From Lucinisca nassula (taxonomy: Eukaryota; Mollusca; Bivalvia; Lucinida; Lucinidae), in NCBI GenBank assembly GCA_963580285.1, contig OY757011.1:150039092-150103091 (forward strand): 64,000 nt of DNA. The letters are read 5' to 3'. The notes under the pieces were generated by a model. It was given only the letters and a program-made list of their open reading frames with translations. It had not been told where the DNA came from and made no database searches. The position numbers and the translations under genes are program-made. Below, in pieces: positions 1 to 10,889 of this stretch. Within the stretch, counting starts at the first letter, position 1; every line of letters starts with the position of its first letter.

Positions 1-1010
1 ATGCGAGCACTCTGGAAATATATATAGTGTGCCCAGCGTGGAGCGAGGCCGGCAATGGTCTTTACGTTGTTCTGTTCCCCGCACAGAGCATGCAAGCACA
101 CTATATATATAGTGTGCCCGGCACGGAGCGAGGCTGGCAATGGTTTTATAGTTGTTGTGTTCCCAGCACAGAGCATGTGAGCACTCTGGAAATATATATA
201 GTATGCCAAGCGGGGAGCGAGGTCGGCGATGGTTTAATAGTTGTTCTGTTTCCAGCACAGAGCATACGAGCACTGGAAATATATATAGTGTGCCCAGCGT
301 GGAGCGAGGCCGGCAATGCTTTTATAGTTGTTCTGTTCCAAGCACAGAGCATGCCAACACTCCGGAAATATAAATAGTGTGCCCAGCGTGGAGCGAGGCC
401 GGCAATGGTCTTACAGTTGTTCTGTTCCCCGCACAGAGCATGCAAGCACACTAGAAATATATATAGTGTGCCCAGCGTGGAGCGAGGCCGGCAATGGTCT
501 TATAGTTGTTCTGTTCCCAGCACAGAGGATGCGGGCACTCTGGAAATATATACTGTGTGCCAAGCGTGGAGCGAGGCCGGCAATGGTCTTTAAGTTGTTC
601 TGTTCCCCGCACAGAGCATGCAAGCACACTAGAAATATATATAGTGTGCCCAGTGAGGAGCGATGCTGGCAATGGTTTTATAGTTGTTGTGTTCCCAGCA
701 CAGAGCATGAGCACTCTGGAAATATATATAGTGTGCCCAGCGGGGAGCGGGGTCGGCGATGGTTTAATAGTTGTTCTGTTTCCAGCACAGAGCATACGAG
801 CACTCTGGAAAGATATATAGTGTGCCCAGCGTGGAGCGAGGCCGGCAATGCTTTTATAGTTGTTCTGTTCCCAGCACAGAGCATGCGAACACTCTGGAAA
901 TATACATAGTGTGCCCAGCGAGGAGCGAGGCCGGCAATGGTCAGATAGTTTTTCTTTTCTCACCACAGAGCATGCGAGCACTCTGGAAATATATATTGTG
1001 TGCCCAGCGT
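1..1010. repeat. 88-bp satellite array, about 12 copies
   Basis: About twelve head-to-tail copies of an 87-90 bp unit. Each contains ATATATATAGTGTGCCCAGC, then GTGGAGCGAGGCCGGCAATG, then a TTGTTCTGTTCCCAGCACAG segment and GAGCACTCTGGAAAT. The ATATA landmark recurs near 19, 101, 191, 278, 366, 455, 545, 633, 720, 809, 899 and 987. The array enters from the left edge, so its full length is unknown. Overlapping long open frames on both strands are a by-product of a unit without stops in several frames. Confidence 0.95.
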
Positions 1011-1215
1011 CGTGTAAACCACTTAGAGATTCTAAGCCTGTCCAGGAACCGCGGTGCGAGGCGGACCGTCCATGCTAATAAACATTGGGCGACATAACTT
1101 GAGATGTCATTCCATCTCAATGTCGGGTAAAAAAAAACCCCACAAAATTGGATGCAAGGTTCTAAAACGACCTTTACACTTTTGACGGGGACGTTAAACC
1201 TCAAATCACACACTA
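1008..1215 (+). mobile_element. SINE-like element, 5'-truncated copy
   Basis: Matches the 3' two thirds of the full copies at 14825-15131 and 11482-11784. Shared blocks are TAAGCCTGTCCAGGAACCGC, GAGATGTCATTCCATCTCAA, and a GACGGGGACGTTAAACCTCA end followed by an A/C-rich tail. The head is missing; the copy abuts the last unit of the 88-bp satellite. Confidence 0.8.
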
Positions 1216-1560
1216 AAAACAATACGACTCGTAAAGAAACGGCAGGATTAGCCGCATGGTATATATAGTGTGTAGCTAATTCTAATCCCGCTTGACCCAA
1301 ACTATATATATTAAATGAATCTTATAAGCATGCTGTGGTAACCTTGCATCCGTTTGCAATACTTTGAGTAACATTTGTCTGCCAAAGTCAATCTAAACAT
1401 TGAGCAATAGGCATACAAACCAATATATGATGCAAACAAATTCAGGATAATCAAATATAAATCAGATCGTTTACGAATTTCCATAAAATAACACGTTAAG
1501 TCCACCAATAAAACAAGGGAAACAACTCAAATAAGTAACGTTGCTACAAGTAAAAGCTTT
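1216..1560. other. Unassigned AT-rich spacer
   Basis: No gene, array or element edge was recognised here. The sequence is AT-rich, without a convincing open frame. Confidence 0.4.
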
Positions 1561-2470
1561 AAATATAAAAAAGCTCATATTTTGCTCTCCGACCCTCACG
1601 GGTCTAAATTCGCTCCATGTCCAGAACTGTTAACGCAAACGCTCCAGTTCGATTGCTAACACACCCAGCATTGAGCAAGGGCTGAAAAGGGTCTTATAGT
1701 CGCTCCATCAATAGCACCGTTAAAGCAAACCCTCCAGTTTGATAAGGGTAGAAATAGGGAGAAATAGGTCTTACTAAAGTCATTTTATGTTGAGCAGAGT
1801 TCAAGAGATTGCTTCAGTACGACTACTTACTTGCCCATCGTGGAGAAAGGACAGCCTAATAGGTCTAACAGTCGCTACAATCCAGCATATTTCAAGCAAA
1901 CGACCCAGTACGACTGCTACGTGCCCAGCGTGGAGCAATGACAGGAACAAGTGTTAAAGTTGCTCCTCGCCTAGCACAGTTTAAGCGAACGCTAGAACTC
2001 TGGTACGACTGCTAACGTGCCCAACAGCTCAGGATTATTAAGGTCCTGTAGTTTAATGGTCTCGATACGGGTGGGTTAATATGAAATTAATAAATCAACC
2101 GTTCTATTGGACACAAAGGAGTGGCCGTTCTGGGCGTGGAGGTGCCCAGCATGGAGCACCGGCATTATTGGAAAGTTCCCAGCGTGGAGCGAACGGACAG
2201 AACCTAATATACATTTAAAACTGTTTTGCAATGAAAGGCCAGGTTTTTTTTCTGCGGATACTCAGGTTTTTCAAACAATTCTTATTAACGATAGTGAAAG
2301 GGCCTAAAAACAAAACTGTTAGTAATAAAAAGTAACAATTGCGATTCGCCCCGGTAATGTAAAACAAATTGAACCAGTCTAGTATAACTGAAACTGCAAT
2401 TTTCGAGCGTCTCCACGGTGGAGCAAAACGTTCCCTGCGTGGAGGTGCCCAGGATGGAGTGCCGGCATTA
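1561..2470. repeat. Decayed border of the satellite family
   Basis: Contains diverged units built from the same words as the 88-bp array: GTGCCCAGCGTGGAGCAATG near 1927, GTGCCCAGCATGGAGCACCG near 2150, and TCCCAGCGTGGAGCGAACGG near 2175. A CGCTCCAGTTCGATTGCTAAC-like block also recurs. Units are longer (roughly 100 bp or more) and irregular. I infer an older, mutated edge of the same satellite. Confidence 0.6.
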
Positions 2471-2698
2471 CACCCTACTCCTAGAATATGAGTCTAAACC
2501 AATAATTTATTTCTGATTTCTCAGAATATTCACGCTGATCTCAAAGGACCAAAAGTAAAATATAAACTGCACTATGATTGATGTATGGGGAGACGTTTTA
2601 CGGCCGCCACACGGCACAACACCAGCTGCAGTGAAGGCAAATAAAAATCAAAAAATGAGTTCCTTTAAGAGCAATGAAAACATTCATAAGAAAGAAGA

Positions 2699-2745
2699 TG
2701 GTTCATACTACGTAGTTTCGGCTAATAAAGCCTCATCAGTGACCC
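2699..2745 (-). ncRNA. Type I hammerhead ribozyme, 384-bp class, copy 1
   Basis: On the minus strand the core reads CUGAUGA, helix II GGCU-UUAUU-AGCC, GAAA, then helix III ACUA-CG-UAGU, then A17. Cleavage is predicted between 2706 and 2705. Helix I pairs UGAACC with GGGUCA with one mismatch at the fourth pair. All conserved core bases are present; the cleavage triplet is GUA rather than the commoner GUC. Activity is inferred from the motif. Confidence 0.8.
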
Positions 2746-3082
2746 TGTAATGATCCGGCGAAGAAAGCCAGAGGAAACATACTGCAATTTTACGAATTTC
2801 GAATAGGCAGTCGATACAAAGACTTATATAAATCAAAATGGGGTCCAAATAATTAAAAACCTGTCTAGAATATGAGTCTAAACAAATAATTTATTTCTGA
2901 TTTCTCAGAAAATTCACGCCGATCTCAAAGGACCAAAAGTAAAATATAAACTGCACTATGGTTGATGTACGGGGAGACGTTTTACGGCCGCCACACGGCA
3001 CAACACCAGCTGCAGTGAAGGCAAATAAAAATCAAAAATGAGTTCCTTTAAGAGCAATAAAAACATTCATAAGAAAGAAGAT

Positions 3083-3128
3083 GGGGCATACTACGTAGTT
3101 TCGGCTAATAAAGCCTCATCAGTGACCC
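3083..3128 (-). ncRNA. Type I hammerhead ribozyme, 384-bp class, copy 2
   Basis: Same core as the copy at 2699-2745: CUGAUGA, GGCU/AGCC helix II, GAAA, ACUA/UAGU helix III, A17. Cleavage is predicted between 3089 and 3088, giving a 383-nt monomer with copy 1. Helix I pairs UGCCCC with GGGUCA with one mismatch at the third pair, a different mismatch from copy 1. Confidence 0.82.
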
Positions 3129-3171
3129 TGTAATGATCCGGCAAAGAAAGCCAGAGGAAACATACAGCAAT

Positions 3172-4300
3172 GTATTTATTCCATCTCAAGATACTTCTTT
3201 TCAAGCCCTACAACCTCCGATTTATGCCAGGAGTTTGTTGTTCCTTTTAGGAATTCTGAATTTTGCATCAGACCGGTTTCCCTTGGCAACTTCACCTCAG
3301 ACCTCTCCAGTTTGTAGCTACTGTATCACTGGAGACCCCATCTGGACTATCAAGAACAATTAATTCCTTTATCACGAGAGTTTTCGAATTGCTCTCTAGT
3401 GGTGATGAATCCCACCATTGATCAAATGGGGACTCCTCTTCTAGAGGCTGTTTCCTAGTTTCATTTCGGATGCCAGCCTATCGGGTTTGTTTGCCCATCT
3501 CGAACCTCAGGGGTTAGTTGTTCAGCGTACTTGGGGCCCGGAATCGGCGGGGCTGCATATACATACACTCCGGAACTTCAGACCAACTGGGAATCAGTTG
3601 CATAATGATTGCTTCGGACTTTATGACCGTAGTGTCGTTTCTCCGTTAACAGGGTGGGGGGACTCATTCCTCCTCCCTGTGTGCTTTTAAATGGAAGATT
3701 CTAACTTGGTGTCATCAGGAAGGTATGGCCGGGAAGGAAAATGGGAAATCGACTCATCATCGACCTCTCACACTTAAACAAGATGATGCTAGTCGATCAT
3801 TTCAAAATGGAAATTCCTCCTCGATCCGTAAGGTCATTTTTCCCAAATTCGTGGGCTATTTCCGTAGAATTAAAGGACAATCCTTGTCGGACACCTCCCA
3901 GGCATATTGAATGTCACCCCTCAAGAGCAGATCGCCATCCGTTCTCTACCGGGTGTTTCTCAAATGGGAAGAACCTTCTTTGGTACTGTTTGCAACTTGG
4001 TTCGACAATCAACTTCCATTGTTTGTGTCTACTGCATCCAGTTCCAGATCACATAGAATGTACAGTAGATTCAATATCTCTAGATTGGGGGAATCGTTTG
4101 CATATGCGTTTCCACCATTCAAGTTAGATCCTCTAGTCCTAGAGAAAATCAAAATCGTCCAATAGCCGAGTCATTCTGATTACGCCTCTATGGCCTCAGA
4201 GATTTTGGTTTTCAGTCGTACTGAGTCTAGTCTCCAGACTTCCAATCCATCTTCCAGTCGTTCCTGATCTAGCAGAAGAACAGATAAGCTATTGTGTGGA
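3172..4300 (+). pseudogene. DIRS-like retrotransposon fossil, reverse transcriptase part
   Basis: Broken plus-strand coding sequence. From 3741 a frame reads LIIDLSHLNKMMLVDHFKME and then RSVRSFF and WAISVELKD. This fits the start of a DIRS-type reverse transcriptase: 'R.IIDLSHLN', 'HFKMET', 'W..S.DLKDAY'. The normal LKDAY is LKDNP here, and the sequence moves to other frames after about 3910. No YLDD catalytic box can be read, so it is dead. Frames between 3133 and 3690 may be the N-terminal part but are not recognisable. The recombinase of the same element follows at 4741-5750 and resumes at 9097. Confidence 0.7.
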
Positions 4301-4740
4301 ATTGGGTAATACTCACTATTTTCAACTTCAATTGGGTATTTGAATAGACGACTGGGTATCTGTCCCGTTACCCACTTTATTGCAACTAATTGGCTATCAT
4401 ATGGGTTTGAAATAATTATTTAAGCTTACCTTACGACTTGACACAGGCTTAAATTGCATATTCACAATGTTTTGTTCTTAAACAGTTCTTTTCATCCCTT
4501 GCACATTTGAAAAACAGCAAGCACCTCAAAAATAATGAATGACAACCCTGTACAGGTTATTGTGCACAGAAAGTTTAAAACCTATAAAAATTATATGCAA
4601 ATATTTCAATATGATTTGGGTATCTTGGATTTTTATTTGGGTTTTGATACCCATTAATTTATTTTTCAATTGGGTTTTCTTTCAATTTTATTGGGTATTT
4701 ACGCAAATACCCTGCTTATATGTTCCTCTGTCTAGTATCT
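4300..4740. other. AT-rich insert within the DIRS fossil
   Basis: Rich in the word ATTGGGTA and its partner AAATACCC, including GGGTATTTACGCAAATACCC near 4694. It interrupts the DIRS-like sequence between the reverse transcriptase remnant and the recombinase. Probably a separate insertion, but no clear ends or target duplication were found. Confidence 0.3.
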
Positions 4741-5750
4741 GAAAATGTAGATCAAGCTCTCCATTCCAATCCGGGAATGATTTGCCCACACACCTGGATG
4801 TTGTCAGGAATCAAATCAGAGGTAGACACATTTCTGGTTCGCTTCCGAGTGTTTCTCCAAATCTAGAAGGAGCTCCACTCTCAAGTTTTACTCTTGAAGA
4901 TGGAGGTATTTTCTAGTTGGTGTAAGGAAAGGAAAATTAATCCAGTCAATCCCTTTTTAGAGGTTTTGGTGGATTTCTTTTGCTACCTGTTTATACCCTT
5001 AAATTGTCTATTTCATTTATAAAAGGGTACAGATCGGTAATCTCATACACGTTAAAATATTCGTCGGATTCAGACATATCATAAAAACCCGTTATCACCA
5101 ACTTATTAAAGGGTTTTGCACTATGCCGACAAGTTTTCAGGACTTCCAAATTGGAATCTTACATGTGTGCTGTGGTCTTTAACTAAGCCACCTTATGATC
5201 CTTAAAATCAGCCTCCTCTGTTCATTTGACTCATTAGGCTGTTTTTCTATTGGCCTTCGCTTCAGCTCACATAAGTGAAATTCATGCTTTGTCAGTAATT
5301 ATTGCAGAGGGTTGTTTCCGGTATGTCAAGAACAATGACTCCATTTCACTTCGCACTTAACCTGGGTTTCTGGCTAAAAATCAGCTTCCTGTTTCTATGC
5401 CTGAATCTATTATTATTCCTGGTATTTTCAGGATTCGTGGATCGGATCCTGATGAGAAAGTTTTGTGTCCTGTTCGAGCCTCACGTTTTTGCATCAGAGC
5501 GTTTAGAGTTATTCGAGCTGATCGTCATAGACTTTTTCATTCCAGTCAAGGGTTCTGGAGATAATTCTCCGTCCTCAATATCAAGGTGGATTTGTAAAGT
5601 GTTTAAGCTTGCTTATGCTAATCTCACTTTTATCCATGTATCATTCCCGAATATCTCGACCCATGTGTTTAGAGCTGTTTACATCTTGGGCATACTGGAA
5701 CTCCATTTCTCATTTGCCGTGCAGCTTATTGGCGTTCCAATCCCTTTTTT
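4741..5750 (+). pseudogene. DIRS-like tyrosine recombinase, broken
   Basis: Phrases typical of DIRS tyrosine recombinases can be read in order across shifting plus-strand frames: SSWCKERKINPVNPFLEV (near 4914), VLWSLTKPPYDPLK, VFLLAFASA, SEIHALSV, PGFLAKNQ, KVLCPVRA, LFIPVKGSGD, SSISRWICKV and AAYWRSNPFF. At least four frameshifts or stops lie between them. The final box is cut at 5750 by a helitron-like insertion; the next codons, reading HPFYLRDLA, are at 9103-9129. The catalytic tyrosine region is therefore split by 3.3 kb. Family assignment rests on phrase order and the LCPVRA and FYLRDL boxes. Confidence 0.72.
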
Positions 5751-8700
5751 AGCTCACCAGAGCCCAAGGCTCCGGGGGAGCTTATAGGATAGGCAGTTGT
5801 CCGTCGTCTGTGTCGTCTGCGTCTTCGTCAACATTTTCAAACAACATCTCCTCTGAAGCCTCTGTGCCGATTCAGCCCAAATTTCATCTGTAGCATCCTT
5901 GGGCAGGGGGATTGAAAGTTTGTGTTTTTAATGAAAATCGGCTCATTAGTTTGGTTGCTATGGCAACTTAGAGTTTCCATAGACTTATAATGGGGAAAAT
6001 AGAAAAATGGCATTTACTACCATGCCTCTGCAGATATTTTGACAAAACTTTCATAGAAATGTTCCATAGGTAATCTACTATCTGCCGTATGATTTTAGGC
6101 CTTCTGCTCATTTTTATTGGTTACCATGGAAACCAAAATGCAAAAAAAATAGACAAAAAATTACTTAAAAAATCATCTCCTCAGAAACCATATGCTCTAG
6201 GAGGCTGAGACTTTATGAAAATATTCACCATATTTGCCTTTATAGGTTTTGTGTTTTTTATGAAATTTGGCCTTTTAGTTTTGTTGCTATGGCAACTTAG
6301 AGTTTCCATTGACTTACAATGGGGAAAACTGAAAAATGGCATTTGCTGCCAAGTCATTGCAGATATTTTGACAAAACTTACATAAACATGTTCCTTGTGT
6401 AAACTTCTCTCAGCCATATGCTTTTATGTCAACCTGGGGGTCCCCTAGGTTGTGCTGGGGCCATGCCCCGCCCCCTCCACTTCATAAAATGCCTTATATC
6501 TCAGAAACCTTACAGATCCCAACCCCTAAACCATATATATTCTTGTTCCTTATGATAAGATGCATTGAGTGACACCAACCTGGGGGTCCCCCGGGATGTG
6601 CCGGGGACATGCCCTGCCCCCTCTTTTCCATAAAATGCCATTTATCTTAGAAACCATTCAGATCCCCACCCCTAAACTATATATATTCTTGTTCCTTATG
6701 CTAAGATGCATTAAGTGACACCAACCTGGGGGTCCCCCGGGATGTGCCGGGGACATGCCCCACCCCCTCCACTTCATAAAATGCCATATATCTCAGAAAC
6801 CATACAGATCCCCACCCCTTAACTATATATATTCTTGTTCCTAATACTAAGATGCATTAAGCGACACCAACCTGGGGGTCCCCCGGGATGTGCCGGGACC
6901 ATGCCCAACCCCCCACAACTTCATAAAAGGCCAAATATTCCAGAAACCTTACAGATCCCCTGCCCTAAACCATATATATTCTTGTTCCTGAGGATAAGAC
7001 ACATTCTGTGACACCAACCTAGGGGGTCACCCAGGGTGTTCATGGGCCATGCTTCACCCCTTGACTTCACAAAAGACCATATATCTGAGAAACTGTTCAG
7101 AGCCCCACCCCCTAAACCATATATATTCTTGTTCCTATGATAAGACGCAATCAGTGACACCAGCATGCAGGTCCACCCTGGGTGCCATGGGCCATGCCCC
7201 ACCCCTTTACTTCATTAAAATCCATCTCAGAAACCATACAGATCCCCACCCCTAAACAATATATATTCTTGTTCCTTATGATAAGATGCATTAAGTGACA
7301 CCAACCTGGGGGTCCCCCGGGATATGCCGGGGATATGCCCTGACCCCTCCACTTCATCAAAGGCCATTTATCTCAGAAACCATTCAGATCCCCACCCCTA
7401 AACCATATATATTCTTGTTCCTTATGATAAGACACATTAAGTGACACCAACCTGTGGGTCCCCCGGGATGTGCCAGGCGCATGCCCCACCCCTTCCACTT
7501 TATAAAATGCCATTTATCTCAGAAACCAATGAGATCCCCACCCCTAAATCATATATACTCTCATTCCTTATGATAAGTTGCATTCAGTGACACCAAATTT
7601 GGGGTCCCCTGGGATGTGCCTGGACCATGCCCAACCCCCTCCTCTTCGTAAAATCCCAAATATTCCAGAAACCTTACAGATACCCACCCCTAAACCATAT
7701 ACATTCTTGTTCCTTATGATAAGACACATTCAGTGGCACCAACTTAGGGGTCACCCAGTGTGCGCCCGGGCCATGCTCCACCCCTTGACTTCACAAAAGA
7801 CCATTTATCTGAGAAACTGTTCAGAGCCTAACCCCTAAACCATATATATTCTTGTTCCTTATGATAACACCCAATCAATGACACCAGCATGCAGGTCCCC
7901 CCGGGGTGCCACAGGCCATGCCCCACCCCTTTACTTCATGAAAATCCATATATCTCAGAAACCGTTCAGATCCCCACCCCTAAACCATATATATTCGTGT
8001 TCATTATGATAAGACGCAATCAGTGACACCAGCATGCAGGTCCCCCCGGGGTGCCACAGGCCATGCCCCACCCCTTTACTTCATTAAAATCCATATATCT
8101 CAGAAACCGTTCAGATCCCCACCTCATAACAATATTTATTCTTGTTCCTTATGATAAGACTCAACTTCATAATAGGCCATATATCTCAGAAACCATTCAA
8201 ATCCCCAACCTATAATCACATATATTCTTGCTCATTGTTATTAGACACATTCAGTCACCCGTCTTTGGGGATCACAGGGGCCATTTCTCTCCCTGCCACT
8301 TCATAAAATTGTCTCATATCTCAGAAACCATTCAGATCCCCACCGTTTAACCGTATATACTCTTGGTCCTTATGATAAGACTTATTCATTGACAACAATC
8401 TTGGGCTTTTCTGGGATCTGCCATGCCCGATTCCCTCCATTGCTTAAAAGGCCTTACATCTCAGGAACCATACATATTCCCACTGATAAACCATATATGT
8501 CTTTGTTCCTTTTGATAAGACGCATTTAGTGACACCAACCAGGGCTCCATTGGGTCCATGCCTGATCTCTCTACGTTATAAAACACCTAATATTTCAGAT
8601 ACAGTCCACAAGGGTGCTCATTTTGGTATGGGGTTTGTTTGGGAGACTTAATAATTGTTATAATAAAATCATATCATATTATAATACATGGCTGCCATTG

Positions 8701-9096
8701 GGCAGTGTCAACCTGAGCACTGGTCTTTGAACTTTGGCTCTTTGGTTTGTTTGCTATGCCAAGCTATGAGTTTCCATTGTCCTATAATGGGGAAAATTGA
8801 AAAATGACATTAATGCCTTTCAAGATATTTTGTCACACTTTCATGGCAATGTTCCTTTAATAATGTTCTTTTTTGGCCTATTTGTTGCCACAGATGGGAA
8901 ATTGTCAAATGTCATCTGTTGTCCTGCAACAACACATTCAAGCGACATCGAATCTAAAGCCACGAGGCTTATTGGGTCCAAATTTTATCTGTAGCATCCT
9001 AGGGCACAGGGCTTCCATGGTTAATTAAAATACATTGCTGCCAGTGGGCAGTGGCCCCCTGAGCTCTGGTGAGCATTGTGGCCCATGGGCCTCTTG
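5751..9096 (-). mobile_element. Helentron-like non-autonomous element, family B, copy 1
   Basis: Reverse-oriented. One end is AGCTCACCAGAGCC with a hairpin CCAAGGCTCCGGGGG and a CGT-rich microsatellite (5795-5830). The other end is GGTGAGCATTGTGGCCCATG, then GGCCTCTTG at 9088-9096. GCTCACC and GGTGAGC form short inverted repeats just inside the hairpin side. The core is a 146-bp tandem array. No open frame for Rep or helicase is present, so it is non-autonomous. It sits in a T run inside the DIRS recombinase, with no target duplication beyond T residues. Confidence 0.75.
6427..8600 (-). repeat. 146-bp tandem core array of family B
   Basis: About 15 units with landmarks GACACCAACCTGGGGGTCCC, CCTAAACCATATATATTC and ATATCTCAGAAACC. 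Spacings of 145-147 bp were measured between 6571, 6717, 6863, 7010 and 7155. Units beyond 8150 are more diverged. The same unit in the opposite orientation forms the core of family B copy 2 at 59650-61040. Confidence 0.9.
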
Positions 9097-9400
9097 TTTT
9101 TTCATCCTTTTACCTGAGGGATTTGGCCCCATTCGTAATGATACTCATTCCTTGGGTAGATTGGTAGCTTCTCAGTCTATTAATGAGAAGCACTAATTGT
9201 GTGATCTTGTTTCCTTGGTTGTTTGTTAGCCTGTTTGAATAGGTGTGAACCTTCTATTTTGACTCTGGTCCCTTTCTATTTATCTTCTCCACTTATGGGA
9301 TTTTTGGATTTGGATCACTTGCAGTCATGGTGGATCCCTTTCTTACGTTAGCATCATCGGAGGGACCAAAAAAGGGATAAATAACCAAGGTCAGAGGAGT
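9097..9400 (+). pseudogene. DIRS recombinase C-terminus, after the insertion
   Basis: The frame from the T run at 9097 reads FFHPFYLRDLA. Joined to the AAYWRSNP codons ending at 5744, it gives the spacing between the AAYW and FYLRDL boxes expected of DIRS recombinases. Stops follow after about 9160. Downstream sequence to 9400 is probably the 3' end of the DIRS element. Confidence 0.72.
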
Positions 9401-9868
9401 TGGGTATGTATAACTTTAATTTTTCATCCAACCCTCCACTTGCTTTGAATTCAGGAATTAATTGTAGTGATGGATAGGTTTATTTGACGTTAAAATGAAA
9501 TTTTTGATGTAAAATTACCTACCCATCACTACAATGGCATGTCCCGCCTCCAAGCCCCGTCTGAAATAATATACTCTGTAGTTAACTGATTAAAATAAAA
9601 AAAATATGAGCTTTTTTGTCCATGCTTGGCGCGAACGCCGGGGTCACGTGACCTGTATCATCTGCCCATTGGTCTGATAAGTCATGTGACCTCAGCGACC
9701 AATCAGGACTCGACACTAGGGAGGTCACGGGAAATGGGACATGCCAGTGGCATTTCTGGGTAGATTTTTTTGTCAGACTGACCCAGACCTGCGTCTGGTT
9801 AAAAGGCTTTAATTGTATTGATGGGTAGGTATAGTTTTAATTAAAATTAATTTTACATTAAAAATTAC
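9401..9868. repeat. Inverted repeats, possible DIRS terminus or MITE
   Basis: TTGTAGTGATGGATAGGT (9462-9479) is inverted at 9517-9534 as ACCTACCCATCACTACAA. A third version, AATTGTATTGATGGGTAGGT, lies at 9811-9830 in the first orientation. The outer pair could be the noncoding terminal repeat of the DIRS element just upstream, or a small TIR element of about 320 bp between 9515 and 9832. I cannot decide between these. Confidence 0.45.
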
Positions 9869-10066
9869 TTTTGATCCAATGTTCATGAAACTTTGTCAGA
9901 ATGTGTATCTTTATGAACTTTAGACTAAAGTGGAAACTGGATCATGTTGGGTCAAAAACTAATCACTAGCTCAAACCTTAGAAAAACCTTGTGTACACTC
10001 TAGAAGACGCATTTTCGATCCAATCTTCATGAAACTGTCAGAATGTTTATCTTTAACTAGAGCTGT

Positions 10067-10200
10067 CAGTGAAACTGACTAGGGCCCCGGCAGCGCTATC
10101 AGAGGAGTAGGAAAATTTGTGGACGGACAGACAGACAGACAGACAGACGGATGGACAGAGTGATTACTATAGGGCACCCACACTTTCAGTGCGGGGCCCT
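10067..10200 (+). mobile_element. Miniature Helentron-like element, family E, copy 1
   Basis: A 134-bp element. Its head CTAGAGCTGTCAGTGAAACT contains the hairpin GTCAGT-GAA-ACTGAC. The arm TAGGGCCCCG follows, then a GACGGACAGACAGAC microsatellite, and the end AGTGCGGGGCCCT precedes AAAAA. TAGGGCCCC and GGGGCCCTA are inverted repeats. A near copy lies at 36471-36627. It shows the shared architecture reduced to its ends, without a tandem core. Confidence 0.75.
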
Positions 10201-10670
10201 AAAAAGTGGAAAGTCTCAGAAAAAATCTCAGAAAAACCTTGTGTACATTCTAAAGGGCACTTTTTTGCTCCAATCTTCATGAAACTATGTCAGAATGAAT
10301 ATCTTTATGAACTTTAGAATAAAATGGAAAGTGGGTCATGTTGGGTCAAAAACTGGGTCACTATGTAATATCTTAGGAAAACCTTGTGTACACTCTCAAC
10401 GGCCTTTTTGCTCCAATCTTCATGAAACTATGTTAGAATGTATATCTTAATGAACTTTAGACTAAAATGGAAACTGGTCATATTGGGTCAAAAACTAGGT
10501 TATAGGTTAAATCTTAGAAAAATCTTGTGTATACTCTAGAGGGTACCTTTCTGGTCCAATCTTCGTGAAACTTTTTCAGAATAATTATCTTTATGAACTT
10601 TAGACTAAAGTGGAAACCGGGTCATGTTAGGTCAAAAACTAGGTCACTAGGTCAAATCTAAAGAAAACAG

Positions 10671-10889
10671 AAATGGAGGCAATGATCAGGAAACGATACA
10701 ATCAACCCACAGCTCCAATCAGAGACACCAAAGGGAAAGACACACAAACATGAAACAACAGTCCCTAATGGAAACATCAACAGCGGAAAGCCAATAGGAC
10801 AGTTACTTTCCCACAAAATGGCCAAAGGCTATCCAAAATAAAATAACATAAGCGACACAAACACCCAAAGACAAACCATAACAAAAACA
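10671..10889 (-). mobile_element. Penelope-like element 3' fragment, part 1
   Basis: Matches the 3' noncoding region of the Penelope-like copy at 27886-28448: GATCAGGAA, ACACCAAAGGGAAAGA, GGACAGTTACTTTCCCACAA. It continues at 12190 after a 1.3-kb insertion. The coding part is absent, a 5' truncation typical of target-primed retrotransposition. Confidence 0.7.

Larger units (their letters stand above)
2481..3171 (-). mobile_element. Retrozyme-like repeat, 384-bp unit, about 1.8 copies
   Basis: Two copies of a unit starting CTAGAATATGAGTCTAAAC at 2481 and 2865, a spacing of 384 bp. Each carries a hammerhead motif on the minus strand (2699-2745 and 3083-3128). Each also has a block GGGGAGACGTTTTACGGCCG followed by CCACAC and CACCAGCTGCAGTGA. 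That block is shared with the 258-262 bp ribozyme arrays at 25057 and 37598, so this is a larger size class of the same family. The second copy ends near 3171, just before the DIRS fossil. Confidence 0.8.

Noticed and set aside
27..1097. Long overlapping open frames on both strands in the 88-bp array (up to 193 residues)
   Set aside because: They follow the tandem repeat, exist in several frames at once, and encode only the repeat. There is no start context or domain.
5302..5787. Membrane protein suggested by a hydrophobic 161-residue open frame
   Set aside because: The DNA in this and neighbouring frames reads as a frameshifted DIRS recombinase (PVRA, LFIPVKGSGD, SISRWI). The hydrophobic run is out of frame.
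10067..10200. Promoter or structured RNA gene suggested by strong hairpins in the 134-bp sequence
   Set aside because: The second copy at 36471, the microsatellite and the inverted arms show that it is a miniature helitron-like element.
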